A DNA stretch of 64,000 nucleotides from Polyporus tsugae. Its lineage: Eukaryota; Basidiomycota; Agaricomycetes; Polyporales; Polyporaceae. Shown one piece after another: positions 12,178 through 24,110 of this stretch. A program made the translations under genes and the position numbers. The notes under the pieces were generated by a model that was not told the origin of the DNA, did not search any database, and saw only the letters and a list, made by a program, of their open reading frames with translations. Position 1 is the stretch's first letter; each line of letters opens with the position of its first letter. The DNA lies in assembly GCA_024305745.1 (NCBI GenBank), contig JAHRBS010000010.1, positions 2,797,501-2,861,500 on the forward strand, in the 5' to 3' direction.

Positions 12178-14381
12178 ATGTCCTCCACGCCCGTGAACGG
12201 CGACGCCGCCAACTTTGGCGCCAGAAGGTCGAGGGAGTCCCCTAATGGAAGCCCCGCAGGCAGTGCTCTTCCACCCAAAACCTCGTCGCCATCCTTGAGC
12301 TCGCGACAGACCTCAATAACACCACTCGCTCCTCTCGAGTTTCTCCAAAACCAGCGCCGCGGCTCGATCACAGACCCTTCTCTCCATGCGGGGCCGAACC
12401 CTCCCACTTTTCCGGCGGGTCCCACAGCTTCTTCCAGCATCTCGTCGCCCTTCCGACATCCCGACTCTCCTGCTACCAGCTTCCCGTCGTCAGCGCCACG
12501 CGAATCCAGACGTTCCTTCTCTCAGTCGCGACCGCTATCTCCCTACAAGTTCGGCGACGCTTCGTCCCAACCCAACGAAAGCCCGAATGCGAACCTCCGA
12601 CGCTTGCTGAGGTCGCCTTCAGCAGAGACGGACAGGCGTACCCCCACGCAAGCAATGGCCGCGGACAGTGGACGTGAGGGGAACACAGCTGGCATCGCGG
12701 AGCGCAACGAGAGCGAAGGTGAGTCAGTCCTCCAAAGGTTCCAGGCAGGAGGGACGCTGTGTCTGAACATCGTTGTTCGCTTCCCGTGTCCCCTTTATGT
12801 CTATCCCCAGACAGGGCAAGGGGCAACGACCTGATGGACGTCGACGGGCACGGGGACGCGCATCACCAAGGACCGGAGGTCAGTGGAAACGCGCGAACTG
12901 GCCAGGGTGACTACGGCGGCCGCCGACAATCTGTGGTAGCAGGTGGTTAAAGCCGTCTCTTTTAATTCCGAACCCTACTCACACATCATGTCTGCCTCAA
13001 GGCACGAAGCGCAAGATATCGTCCGACAAAGGCGTGTATTCACCTGGCAACCCAGACATTGATCCACAATTGGTTGGTCAGGACGGCGGCAGGGAAGAAG
13101 AACCGGCGCCCAAACGGCGAGGATCAGCGATTGACACGCAGAGGATTGCGCAGCTGAGTCTGTACGACCGACGAAATTCTGTAGATGCCCGTGTGGCGAC
13201 GTCAGGGTCTCCGTGGTGGGCGAATGACAGACGGGATTCGACCTCGTCTGCGTCTGCATACACCAGCTCGAACACGCCTCTGACGACTGGATACACGACT
13301 CCCTCCTCGGCAATTCCCGGCGACTCGCCACATGGCCGACCTCCTGGCGGCATTGCCTCTTTCGCGTGGCCTGCAAATCCACACGCTGCTCCAGATCAGG
13401 CTGCCCCTCCGAACATGCAGAACGAGCAAGTTAATATGCAGGCCCCTCATCCTCCCTTCGACCCACTCACAACAATCATGCCTCCAGTCACCTTCGCACC
13501 AGATCGTCGAATGTCCGCACCCAATATTTCCCCAGACCCCCTCCCGACCCCGCCGTCCACGGGCCCGACGCGCACCCTCAGATCACGTTCTCGACCGCCC
13601 TCACGCGTTCGTACGGCCGACCAATCAGGTACCAACAGCGCCGGGACGTCCGGCAGCAGCACACATCCAGAAGATGGGTCAACCTCCGGCCACCCGTCCG
13701 CGGAGAAGCCTCTGGGCTCTACGCCATATTCGCGCTCACCTGAGCTGCGCGTATCGCACAAGCTTGCCGAGCGAAAACGGCGAAAAGAAATGAAGGAGTT
13801 GTTCGACGAGTTGCGGGACCAGCTTCCTGCGGACCGCGGGATGAAGGCCAGCAAGTGGGAAATACTCAGCAAAGGTACGCCGGTTTGCACTGAAATCGGC
13901 AGCTCCGGGTCTCTGAATAGGCTTCATAGCCATCGACTTCATTGTCACGCTCAAGCAGAGCCACCAGGATATGAGTAGGGAGATCGAGATGTTGCGGCAC
14001 GAAGTGGAGGGCTATCGTCAAGGCATGCCTCCACCGTTCGCTGGAGCGCCTCCGCACACTGTTGTGTATGGCCATGGGCCACCTGTTGGCGTCCCACCTT
14101 ATGCGCCCCCTCCCGGTGCTCCTGGAGCTCATCAACCCCCACCACCCCACCAGCCGCCTCATACCGCGCATACCCATCCTGCTGGTCCACCAGGTCCGCC
14201 ACCCGCGGGACATCCCTTACCTCCACCACATAACTCACATCCCCTCCCTCCTCACGCCCCTCCCCAACAACCTCTCTCCCGTCCAGGTTCGTCCCAGAAC
14301 ACATACCCGCCCGGTGCGGGTCCTCCGCCAGCTATGAACGGTAACACTCCTGCGGGCGCCCGGACGGATACCTCGTCATAA
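12178..14381 (+). CDS. bHLH transcription factor (Myc/Max/Cbf1-type basic region)
   Basis: This is a nuclear regulator with one basic helix-loop-helix domain. The ATG at 12178 opens a long Ser/Pro-rich disordered N-terminus. Two short introns near 12718-12815 and 12945-13000 are followed by a basic, NLS-like stretch ([19 protein letters not shown]). The bHLH domain starts near 13745: [20 protein letters not shown], then [20 protein letters not shown]. An intron (GTACGC at about 13875 to ATAG at about 13930) joins in frame to [15 protein letters not shown]. In the basic region His, Glu and Arg are spaced four apart (H-KLA-E-RKR-R), the pattern for CACGTG recognition. Helix 2 runs into a leucine-containing coiled coil ([16 protein letters not shown]), so it may be bHLH-ZIP-like. 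The tail is extremely Pro/His-rich. The orthologue is uncertain; I avoid a name. Confidence 0.88.
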
Positions 14382-15019
14382 GGTGTATTCGCACTATCCT
14401 GAAACTGTAGCGATATCATTTCTTGTTTGTTTTGATTCGAGGGCTTCTTTGTCGACCACCCGAAGGAGATATCTTATGGTGTATCTTCATGTCTTCGTGG
14501 TTCTGAATGTCCGCGCATAGAGATGGAGAGTCTTCCTGTATGCTTTCGCGGAGCCGCTATTATTGTTCGGGTATGCATATTATTTCATTCTACCCTCAGA
14601 TCCTGCTACTCCATAGGCATCACTCGGTCCGATCGACAGGCTTTGGTCACTTCGGGTCGGACGGTCTCATATATATTTCTAGACGGGCCGGCATCCTTTC
14701 GTAGTACGATGTAGTTCGGCCGACACGAATACAAGTACATGTTCCCAAGAAACTCGTCATATGATGTTGCGACGTATGCGCATCATTTTGTGCAGGTCAG
14801 ACAAAAGAGGAACAACAAGCGCGGGCGGCTCCGCACTGAGCGCACGCGTCTTGCATCTCGACCACCACGCCACGCCAGCCCCAGCCTGGTCTATACCTTC
14901 CTTCTGGTCTCCTTCACTGTCTGTTGCCGTAGCATCCGACTCTTGCGTTACTCTTTCTGCTGCTGGGAGTCTATCTGCGTCCAATTCACGCTTCCATCCA
15001 CCTCGGAAACAGATACGAT
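14382..15019. other. intergenic, TFIIF large-subunit promoter
   Basis: It contains the bHLH 3' flank and the upstream region of the next gene on the same strand. I see no gene, repeat or element. Confidence 0.45.
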
Positions 15020-17252
15020 ATGGCGAAGAAGGGTGCTCCTACGCTCTTCAATCCACGGCCGAGCCGCCCCACCCTGCCCAAAAAGCAGCCTCCCACCGCC
15101 GACACACCCTCTCCGGGCTCTTCGCAGACCACTCCCAATCCCCAGTCCGCGCCCGGTACGCCGAAAAAGCCCCCAACGACCACTGCGTCCCCCGCGCCCC
15201 GCCCTGTGCCACCGCGGCGAGCACCGGCGCCGAAGGCGGACGATGACACGATCCCCCAGCCGCCGGAGGGGCCGTTCACGGAGTATCGGCTGATGTCGTC
15301 GAAGCTGAACGGGTGGAAGTACGACGTGATGAAGTTCGAGTCGCGGAAGCGGGTCGAGATCAACGACTGGGCGATGCCCGTGAAGCTGAACCGCAAGGAC
15401 CCGCACCGGAACGACCCCGCGGCGCAGCCGTCGCAGCAGCAGGCGGTCATGCCCATGGTCGGGTCCGACGGGAAGCTGGTCATGGGGCAGGACGGGAAGG
15501 TGGTCATGGTCGACGCGCAGGGGCGGCCGGTGCGGGACCCGGCGGCGGTGGAGCAGCAGAAGGAGGACAAGGGGAAGGACAAGGGCGCCGCCGACAGCAA
15601 GGACAAGAAGTCGAAGCGGTTCCAGAAGAAGACGCGGCAGGTGTTCCTGGTGCCCGAGGCGACGCGGCAGCTGCGGCGGGAGGAGAGGTTCCCGTGGGTG
15701 ATCGAGGACGGGGGGCAGAAGGAGGTGTGGGTGGGGAAGATCGAGGACGTGTCCAAGTCGCAGACGTACGCGATGTTCATGCCGGCCGCGAACGACGTGT
15801 TCAAGTTCGTGCCCGCGCACCGGTGGTACAAGTTCCAGAAGAAGCCGAGCCACCACATACCGAACTTGGAGGAGGCGGAGACGTTGGTGCGCACCGTCAT
15901 CCTTGTCGAGCTGACCATCCCTGTTCATCGTGCTTCATGCTGTAGATGACTAAGTTGCAAAAGCGCAAAGACGCCACGCATTGGACACTACGACAGAAGA
16001 CGGAGCAGGCCGCTGCTAGTAGCTCATCACTGGTGCACAGTGCCGGTCAGAGTCGCGGACCTGGAGGGAGGAAGCTCAGAACGGTGGACAGTGGCACTGA
16101 CGGACTGTTCGGCGACGATGACGAGGAGGGTGTGGATAGCAAACGCAGGGTGAAGCGCGATCTCGGCGCAGAGGGTTTCCTCGACGAGCTTGACTTCGAG
16201 GAAACGTTTGCGGACGATGAGGATAAGATGGAACACGATGACAAGGAAGATGAAGAGGCTAAGGAGCTCGAGGTGCGCTCTCGTTCGTATTCTCTTTAAA
16301 GTTGTTTCTTACACGTTTTATAGGAACGACTCAAGAGGGAGTACAAGGCCGCGAACAAACTTCGCGAGGGGTACATCGACGAGTCGGAGTCTGAAGAGGA
16401 TGAATCGAAGTTGACAGGCGCGGGTAAGAACCTGCAGAAAACCCTGAAGAAACTGGAGAAAGGCGGCGGATACGACGAATCAGACGATGAGAAAAATCCG
16501 TACGCCAGCTCGGTATGTACGCTAATTTCCGATGTACACGGTATACTCACGTGGAGCAGGAGGAGGAAGTGGAGGAAGAAGAACCGCCTCCGGTTCACAC
16601 CGGCCCTGCCATCCTTGCCCCTGAGCCCAAGCCAGGCGCACGGCCTGGCACGCAAACGCCATCTGGTGCTATTCCCGCTGTCAAGCCGTCGGTAAATGGT
16701 GTAGTCCCAGTCAAGACGGAGCCACAGTCTCGAGCTACCTCGCCTCTACCGGGCCATAGTGGTCACTCCATTGTCGCAAAACGGGCTACGAGCCCGAAGG
16801 TTCCGAAGCTAAAGTCGGGGATGGCGAGCCGTGCGGGAAGCCCTCTCGCTAGCCCTACGGGCGCGTCCCCTCCCGCTAGCCGTGCAACGAGTCCTGGACG
16901 TGCCGATGGTCCACCATCCGGCGTGACTGCTCCCCCCGGGGGGAAGCCTCTCAAACGGAAGGCAACGGACGATGCTACCGCTGCCACCTCAGACGGCGTA
17001 CCGAGGCCGAAGAAGAGGAAGGCTCCTGGGGACTTGGAGGATCGGATGGTGATCGAGTGGCTGAGAAATACGCCGAACGCGACGACGCGCGAGTGCATCA
17101 TGCACTTCACGCGCTACCTTACCGACGAGGCGAAGAAGAGCAAGTTCACCGCGCTGGTGAAGGAAGTCGCGCAGCTGAGCAACGGTGTCCTCGTTTTGCG
17201 CCCGGCGTATCGCGGGGGTGCGGGCGCGGCATCGCCGCCGGCGGCTGGTTAA
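15020..17252 (+). CDS. TFG1: TFIIF alpha subunit (Rap74 / Tfg1)
   Basis: This is the large subunit of general factor TFIIF, which pairs with Rap30/Tfg2 and escorts RNA polymerase II into the pre-initiation complex. The ATG at 15020 gives MAKKGAPTLFNPRPSRPTLP and a Pro-rich lead. The N-terminal dimerisation domain follows: GPFTEYRLMSSKLNGWKYDV, MKFESRKRVEINDWAMPVKL, RFQKKTRQVFLVPEATRQLR, EERFPWVIEDG and WVGKIEDVSKSQTYAMFMPA, ending FKFVPAHRWYKFQKK. A basidiomycete-type insertion with DGKLVMGQDGKVVMVD repeats lies inside it. After an intron near 15890-15943, a charged middle follows (LDELDFEETFADDEDKM). The C-terminal winged helix is recognisable in EWLRNTPNATTRECIMHFTR and KFTALVKEVAQLSNGVLVL. 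Two more introns lie near 16270-16322 and 16513-16560. It ends at 17252. Very G+C-rich third positions create long false antisense frames. Confidence 0.95.
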
Positions 17253-17624
17253 CCTTGGTTGACCTTCCTTCCCTCTGAATCTGCCAGTGTCGCGCGGAGG
17301 ATTTAGGGCGGCTGTACGCTCGGCGGCATGGAATGGGAGGGCGTCCGGTGGTACTTCTGGTTCCGCCGCGCGGACCAAGGTATGCACATGGACTTTGATG
17401 GCTGATTCGGGGCTGTATTGGATGGTACGGCATGTATGGTGTCATCGAACACCCCGTGTACTGGACGATGTCGACTCTGGTTAAAAATACGACAATGGGC
17501 ACAAGTGGTGTTGGAGCGCATCGAACAGGTCCGAGACGAGGACGTGTTCGGGGGGGTGTGCCGAGGTAGGTGCGGTAGGGACCAAAGATGGGCTTCTAGT
17601 ATTATTAGTTCTAGAGATCACCAT

Positions 17625-17652
17625 ACGCATATATGTATATATACATATGCGT
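17625..17652. repeat. AT-rich near-perfect inverted repeat
   Basis: A perfect 16-nt palindrome (TATGTATATATACATA, 17632-17647) is flanked by complementary arms ACGCA and TGCGT with a 2-nt bulge on the left. It could extrude as a hairpin or cruciform, or lie in the 3' UTR of the upstream gene. The function is unknown. Confidence 0.5.
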
Positions 17653-18345
17653 TGTCGCTGAATCTCGACTTGAATCACGCGGCAGATCTTGGTACGCTCC
17701 CAAATATATTGCCGAATATGACTGTGGTCAGCGTAGTGGTGCATCATGATGGACTCAAGGCGGCTAACATCAGAACCAAGGACGTTGGAGGCTACATCGG
17801 GTCCGTATCATACAGTTGGTCACCTAATGCGACGGCGAATGGGAGGGTCGGAGAGCGGGAAGGGGATACCACGGTCGGTGATGGGTGTTGGAATTCGAAG
17901 CCGACTTTGGATCAGAGGGGGTTCTTTTGCCAAAATGTTTCTTGCCCAGCGCGCGTCTTACACTTGCACAGGACGGGATCAGGACCCCGTACGGGATGCG
18001 CGCCGGTGACGGTTCTGAATCTGGTGGTGCGGCTGGCGTGATGACGAACGTTTGGCTGGAGGCGGCGGGGGATGTGCGGCTGGGGGCAACTGGGCTGACG
18101 TTGTGGGTGAAGCTGAAGGCTGAGAAGCTCGCCGCCCCGACGGCTGATAGGGCGGGCACAGCTTCGGCATGCGCGCCGGGGTTCCCTGTGTCCGGAAAAG
18201 GCAGGCGCACTGCCATTCGCGGCAAGAAAGATGTGGGTGGGCGCGCGGCAGGCTGAGGCCGGGGTGATCGGGGCTAGCGCGCGTGGTGTTGACGGGGAGC
18301 GCCAGCCTGTTTGCCTCAGCGCAAGCCTCTTGAGTCGCGTAGAGA

Positions 18346-18352
18346 TATAAAT
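18346..18352 (+). promoter_or_regulatory. TATA-like box, chitin deacetylase gene
   Basis: TATAAAT lies about 75-80 nt upstream of the ATG at 18427. This fits a strongly regulated cell-wall gene. It is a sequence match only. Confidence 0.45.
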
Positions 18353-18426
18353 CAAGCAAGCATGTGGCCCATCTCCCTCGTCGTCCTCTCTTCTCCGTCT
18401 GTTTGTTTTCGCTTTCTCTCGCCGCC

Positions 18427-20013
18427 ATGCCTTCCGCCGCTCGTTCTTTGCTCTTCCTCGCCGCCACCCTTTCCGCCGCAACAGCCGTCCCTCACGACTT
18501 GCATGATCACGACCACGCCCTCAACACCGCCCTCCCCTCCCGCTGGTACCAAGACGAAGACCATCCCGTACATGCCCTCTTCAAGCGCGCCACCACCGAC
18601 GGTGTAACATACCCCCCCATCGGCTCGCAAGGTACGTCGCGCGCTCCTCTGAACGCGCCGCCGCCCGTCTCATCCAAGCGCCTCTCGCTCTAGAATGGGC
18701 CGCCGGTTTCCCGGAGAAAGTGGACCCAAACGCCCTCCCTCTAGCCTGGGTCAACGCATACAACCAGGCCAAGAACGCCGGCAAGATCCCGTCCAACGTC
18801 CCCGTCTCGACACAAGTTAACGGCGGCAATCCCACCTACGGCAACCTCGACCCGAACGGTCAAGTCGTCTGCTCAACCACGTACAAGTGCCGCAATAACT
18901 CACCAGACGTCGTCTGGGATGCCCCCGACGGCGTGTTCGCCTCGAGTTTCGACGATGGACCCCTACCTGTACGTTTCGTTTCAGATCGCCTTCCGTCGCG
19001 GTCGGGACGCCCAGTCCGGAAGCATCTTTGCCTGACGCCTTGTTGTCTGCAGACGTCCCAGCCGCTCTATGAGTTCCTCCACGAGAACAACGTGACGTCC
19101 ACTCACTTCTTCATCGGCACCAACATTCTATACAACCCCAATGAGTTCGCATACTGTTGGAACACTCTCGGCGGTACGTTGGGCTCGTGCACGGCACCGT
19201 CACAATTGTGGAATGGAGCATTTACATTTCTGCTTTCCAGGTGATTTGGCCGTCCACACGTGGACGCACCCGTACATGACCACGCTCAGCGACCTCTCGG
19301 TCCTCGGCGAGCTCGCTTGGACAATGGAGATCATTCACAACTCCACTGGCGGACGCCTCCCCAAGTACTGGCGCCCTCCTTACGGTGACGCGGATAACCG
19401 TGTTGTCGCCATCGCCAAGGAAGTCTTGGGCCTCACCACGGTGATTTGGAACCAGGAGTGAGTGCCATTGTAAACATTAGGGATGCATCGAGCTGACCGA
19501 CTAAATCACAGTACCGAGGACTGGAGCATCGGCGAGGCTACTGGGACCACCCGCCCGAACGTCGACCAGAACCTTGAGAAGTGGATTTCCGGCCCCAAGT
19601 CGCCCGGCCTGGTGATCCTCGAGCACGAGCTCAGCAACGACACCGTCGGCGCGTTCATCCAGGCGTTCCCGCTCATCGCCCAGAACGGCTGGAAGTTCGA
19701 ATCTGTCGCGCGCATGGACGGTGGCGCGGTCTACCAGAACTCGGCCGACGCGAACAGCACTCTCATCCCCGCGACCGTCGGCGCCCCCGTGTCCGTGCCG
19801 GCCTCGAGTTCATCGAGCACATCTTCGTCCTCGAGGAGCAGCACCAGCTCTGCTGGTAACAACGCCGCGCAAACGACGAGCGCGAAGAGTTCGCAAGTGA
19901 CTGGGGCCAGCGCCTCGACGCACAACGGCGCGGTGGCCAGGTTCTTCTCGCCCGTGTTCGCTGGCGTTGCGACGTTCTTGAGTGTCGTCGGCACCGTGTT
20001 TGTGCTTCCCTGA
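18427..20013 (+). CDS. GPI-anchored chitin deacetylase (CE4)
   Basis: This enzyme converts cell-wall chitin to chitosan by removing N-acetyl groups (carbohydrate esterase family 4, metal-dependent). The ATG at 18427 gives a signal peptide ([20 protein letters not shown]). After an intron near 18630-18693 comes [20 protein letters not shown] and a cysteine-containing stretch ([20 protein letters not shown]). The NodB motifs follow in order: motif 1 SFDDGP (catalytic base and metal Asp), split from [20 protein letters not shown] by an intron; motif 2 HTWTHP (metal His residues) after another intron near 19175-19241; motif 3 [11 protein letters not shown]; then NQDTEDWSIG and LVILEHE near the last motif. 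The C-terminus is a Ser/Thr-rich linker ending in a hydrophobic tail ([19 protein letters not shown]), the expected GPI-attachment signal. All key motifs look intact. Confidence 0.95.
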
Positions 20014-23000
20014 GTTTGGGCATCTGGTTCGGTTCGGCTTTATTGCAGATTGTATTGGATTTTGTGCGTGGACGGTTGCAGCTATCTCCTCCCCCCTCTC
20101 TATTGCGGCATTTCACGGACTAGACATCGTAATCCCCTCCCCCACGGTCGCCCTCGACCAGTCCGTCACCCATATTGAGGTGGCGGGCGTGCTTCTTGTA
20201 TACTGCTTGGCGATTAACAACCCGGACCCTTATTTATCATTCGCCTCGGTCTCGCATCGCATTTCTGGATATCTGCATGGGACTCTTGCATATACTTACG
20301 ACCCATAACGGACCTCGTAATCATCATTTAGAACCAGAACATTCGGATACAGTAATCGCATATCTGCTCTTCTCGCGCGCGTCCCATTCCACCACCACCC
20401 GTGTGCTTACCACTCGTCACTCGTTTATTCGGTTCTGGCGGCCGAGTTTGTTGGAGCGTACCGTGAGGTCCGTTTCCTGAGACTTTTTGTTTCGTTAATT
20501 GTCTTGCTTTTTCCTGCGGTCCGTTTCCAATGTGACTGCCTTATTTTTGCAATGGTGTGGTCTGAACTGATCGCAGGGAGCTTCACAAAGGTGGCCGATG
20601 GGCGGCGATAGAGCGGCTTCACTTGGAGAATGGGGCCGATCCAGGTTGAGGTTTTTGCGAACATGTGGGCAGGAAGCAGAACATCTGGTTCAGTTGATGA
20701 TCAGGGAGGTTGCCTGGCAATGGTTAAGGGGCCCAGGGTGTGGCGTGGAATCTGAATGCGATCGAATTCGAAGCGAAAAATAGAAAACATTGCATAACCC
20801 GACAAGCGATGAATATATAGTTCCTATGATAGGACCTTGCTCCTCCGGATCCGATGGCGAAGCTTAAGGGGCAGATTGCGTACCGACGACACTGGAACAT
20901 ATGGACCAACACGCCGATTAAGTACGTATACCGTGCACAGCGCACTCGGCTGGCATGAAGGCGGGAAACGGCTGGAAATAGAACGCGGCGGGCCGTTGAA
21001 GGCTTCTGTCGCTGAACATTATCTTTGGATGGGATGAGATAAGATCTCCGAAACACATTCATCGTCGACTCAAGTCCCGTCCCGTTTCCGCTGCAGCTTC
21101 ACACCCTGCCCGAGCCCGACTCGGAATGGACAGACTCATGCCCTGCCCGGTGCTGCCTCGCCCAGGAAGTGCTCATTTGCCATGCCGGACGCGTATGTAC
21201 CGCCCATACGTACGTCTCAACGCCTTAAAGTTATACATGTCCCAACCTCTGACAGAACCTTGTACTACCAGCGGCCGGCTCGCGGCCCCAACTGTATAAA
21301 ACAAAACAGACCGCCCAACTTACGGCATGCCGCCTCGTTGCGGTACAGATCTAGACACGCGTGTCCCTATGTTCCGGCGCGCCTCTGAAGCATCGGAGAC
21401 ACAAGGCCTCGTCGGTCCTCGTCCCCGTCGCCGAAAAGCATCGGAATTTTCGTGAGCTAGTCATCCGATCGAAGGGCCCGGGCGGCTGGCCAGGCACGTG
21501 GCGGGCAACCATTTTTCGCCGCGTCCCCGCAAGATCTCAGCGTTTGATCCAAGCGAGCCACTTTAAGTTAGTAAGTGTGTATATGCATCTGGTATCTTCC
21601 TCACCCAGCGTGCTGTCGAGGAAATGTAAGTATGAACTCCGTCTTTCCTCCGTCTGCGCCGCAGGAAGGATGCCTGAATGTTTGTTGACGCAAGTTCGAT
21701 TCATCTTTGTGTTAGGAACCTACGGACGAGGCGAACAGAACACATACAAGCGGCCGGATTCGTCCCAGTTTTCTGTTCTGGGAACTCTAATATGTCAGCC
21801 AATAACGCCAGTCACGGAATGGAATCGTGGTGCGTCCGGAAATACTACCCATCCTCTGATCCCCATATAATTCCTTCTGTTACCATTGGGCACTCTTCTC
21901 TTACTGTGGTTCAATGCTGACTACGAGCGCACGTCCAGCGGCGCAAGACTTGTGCGTTTTTCTGACAACGCAGAGCGACACTGCGGCAAAGTGCGTTGAC
22001 GGTCGCATGCAGGTGTGCATGCGCATGCGATCCCTGTTTGACTGACGTTTCTTCCTGCAGCTGCCCTGTGACAAGGCAGCCAACATGGGGAAGGCGAATA
22101 GAAGGCCGCCGCTGGCGCCATGGCGCACTGTGACTGACGCCGCCGTCAGAGCGACGGACACGATGTGTGTGTCCTGGCCCGGGGAGTCGCCTGTTCCGGT
22201 AAAGACCTTGCTAATCCTTGACACAGGCCACGCCTCCATTCGACAGCTGTAGGTCTCTGCGACCTGCCCCTGACCTGCCCCGTCTTGTCTTTTGTCTTGT
22301 TCCACCTTCCAAGTGAATGGCAGCTGGTCTCGGTGTCATCCATTCCATACTCCATGGCCCTGGCTGGCTGAAACATCGGCGAGGGACAGTGCAGCGGACT
22401 TCATTGGCAAGAACTTGGCGCGGCCTGGCTCTCCCTCCACACAACGGTGCATGGACCGGTGAGCGATCCCTGCCAGTGCCAGTGCCAGTGCCACCGTTCT
22501 CCACCGGCCGCGACTGACCGTCGTATACCGTCAAACCAGCTTGACGAAGAGGACGATGTCTACTGGGTCGCGGCAATCTGTCTGCCCGACGGCGCTCGTG
22601 CTCGACATCAGAATGACCCTGACGAGCAGTGGCGAAGCTGGGAACCCGAACCCGCCCTATTTGAATTCCCGACACTACGGAGGCTCCTATGTACTTACCA
22701 CGTCGCCTTCAAGTTCGCCGGGATCCTACTGGGCACCGGTTGCATCGCCATCCGCCGTCCGACGTTGACGTCAGTGGCGGAAACCATATTGCGAGTTCTC
22801 GAGCTTGATGATGTCCTCGCCTTCGTTTATCATGGCAAATCCGGTTAACAGAGATCATGCCGACCTTGCTGTGGACCGTGGTCGCGGTCGCGCATGGGGC
22901 CCGGCGAGCCAAACAAATGCGCGGACAGCGGTAAGTAACTACTGCGCCGTGCATCGATATCCTTGCGCTGATTAACATCTCAAGCTACTTAGACAGGGAA

Positions 23001-24110
23001 CCTGCCGTGGGCGCGATGCTGGTACTACATCGCCGTCTGTTACGACCACCCCGTCATTCCCGTTGGCTTCTTCCTCTAGGCGGCCGCCGGCGCGGGTGTA
23101 TTTCGAACTTGCGAATCAGCGAGCCATACAGTCCAGACAGCCATGAGAAGGCGACACGGCGGCCATATTGAACAAGGTGGCTCGGAGGGCGACGACCGCC
23201 GGCCCTTCCATGCATCCAGGATTCAGAGATGCAGCTTCCGGCACACTCGGTCGTTGTATGTAAGCGGTCACTATATGTATTGCACACTCCCATGTACGAT
23301 TTTAATCAATACGTTGATACCTCGCGTCGTATGGGTATTTCCCCATGCACTTCCCCACACCCACTACTAATGAGGCGGGGGTGATGGCGAGACAGCGATC
23401 AGGAAACGGAGACCCACACCCACAGTATGATAAAAGATATGTCAACTTCGTGTAACGTGTAGTGCGGCCTTGATAACAGCGTACATTCACAGGCAGCCCA
23501 GAGACACTCATCAAGTCGTAAAGTCATAAAAGCGGCACAAAGTGAACGGGGGGAGGCGCCGATACAACAACGAAGGTTACAGCGCAATATGTCACCGAAG
23601 TTGCAGAATAGGGAGGAGGGATGAAGCTAAGCGGAGGTCGCGAACGTCAGTAAATACGAATATCGAAATGCGGATGCGATAAGATAAATGCGATGCTAAG
23701 CTCTGGATCGGGGAATGAAGACGGGATGACGGATGCGTAAGAAGGAACGACGAACGAGGCGCGAGCAATGAGGTAGGAAGGAGAGCAGGGACGTATGTGC
23801 AATACGACTAACGCTGATATCATCAAGAATGTCCTAGCGAGTGCAAGAGAGTAGAAGCGAACCGTAGTCTGGGCAGCAAGTACATACCGGCCCCTCAAGG
23901 GCAAGCAGGACATTAGATGACGGCGCGACGCATGAGAAGAGACGTGAACGGAGCGATCGGAGCGCAAGCAAGAATGCGGTGCGCAAAAGGCAGAGCGGTC
24001 CAACACATTGGTTTGCCTCCCAGACGACGTGTCCACGGGTTGATGGCCGCCATGTCCGACGTTTCACCGTCTGTGGAAGTGCCCGGGGGAAAGGTCCATA
24101 CGCCCATCCA
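20014..24110. other. 4.1-kb gene-free convergent region
   Basis: This is the longest gap in the window. It lies between the 3' ends of chitin deacetylase (+) and the GCK-III kinase (-), where only two 3' UTRs would be expected. I checked the longer frames (for example 22447-22848 + and 21361-21870 +) and found no recognisable domain, consistent splice chain or credible start. No tRNA-like B box with pairing arms was found. Notable bits are a short GCCAGT triple repeat at 22472-22489, one CACGTG at 21495-21500 and one TGACGTCA at 22766-22773. It may hold a non-coding transcript, decayed sequence or a fast-evolving gene; the sequence alone does not decide. Confidence 0.45.
22472..22489. repeat. 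short hexanucleotide repeat
   Basis: Three tandem copies of GCCAGT occur inside the gene-free region. The tract is short and probably of no functional importance. Confidence 0.5.

Larger units (their letters stand above)
17253..18426. other. intergenic, chitin deacetylase promoter
   Basis: This 1.17-kb stretch separates two genes on the same strand. It holds an AT-rich inverted repeat at 17625-17652 and a TATA-like box at 18346-18352, both listed. Overlapping open frames of up to about 200 codons on both strands look compositional: no start context, no signature and no splice-compatible extension. Confidence 0.5.

Noticed and set aside
14948..15928. Long minus-strand frames (326 and 310 codons) opposite the TFIIF alpha gene
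   Set aside because: They are Arg/Leu/His-rich shadows created by high-GC third positions of the real plus-strand exon and show no domain.
17418..18041. 207-codon plus-strand frame between TFG1 and chitin deacetylase
   Set aside because: No family feature, it spans the AT palindrome, and overlapping equally long frames on the other strand argue for chance.
21678..21720. GTTCGATTC resembling a tRNA B box
   Set aside because: The flanking bases do not form a T-arm, and no A box or acceptor stem pairs around it.
22447..22848. 133-codon plus-strand frame in the gene-free region
   Set aside because: It begins in a short GCCAGT repeat and shows no recognisable motif or supporting splice partners.
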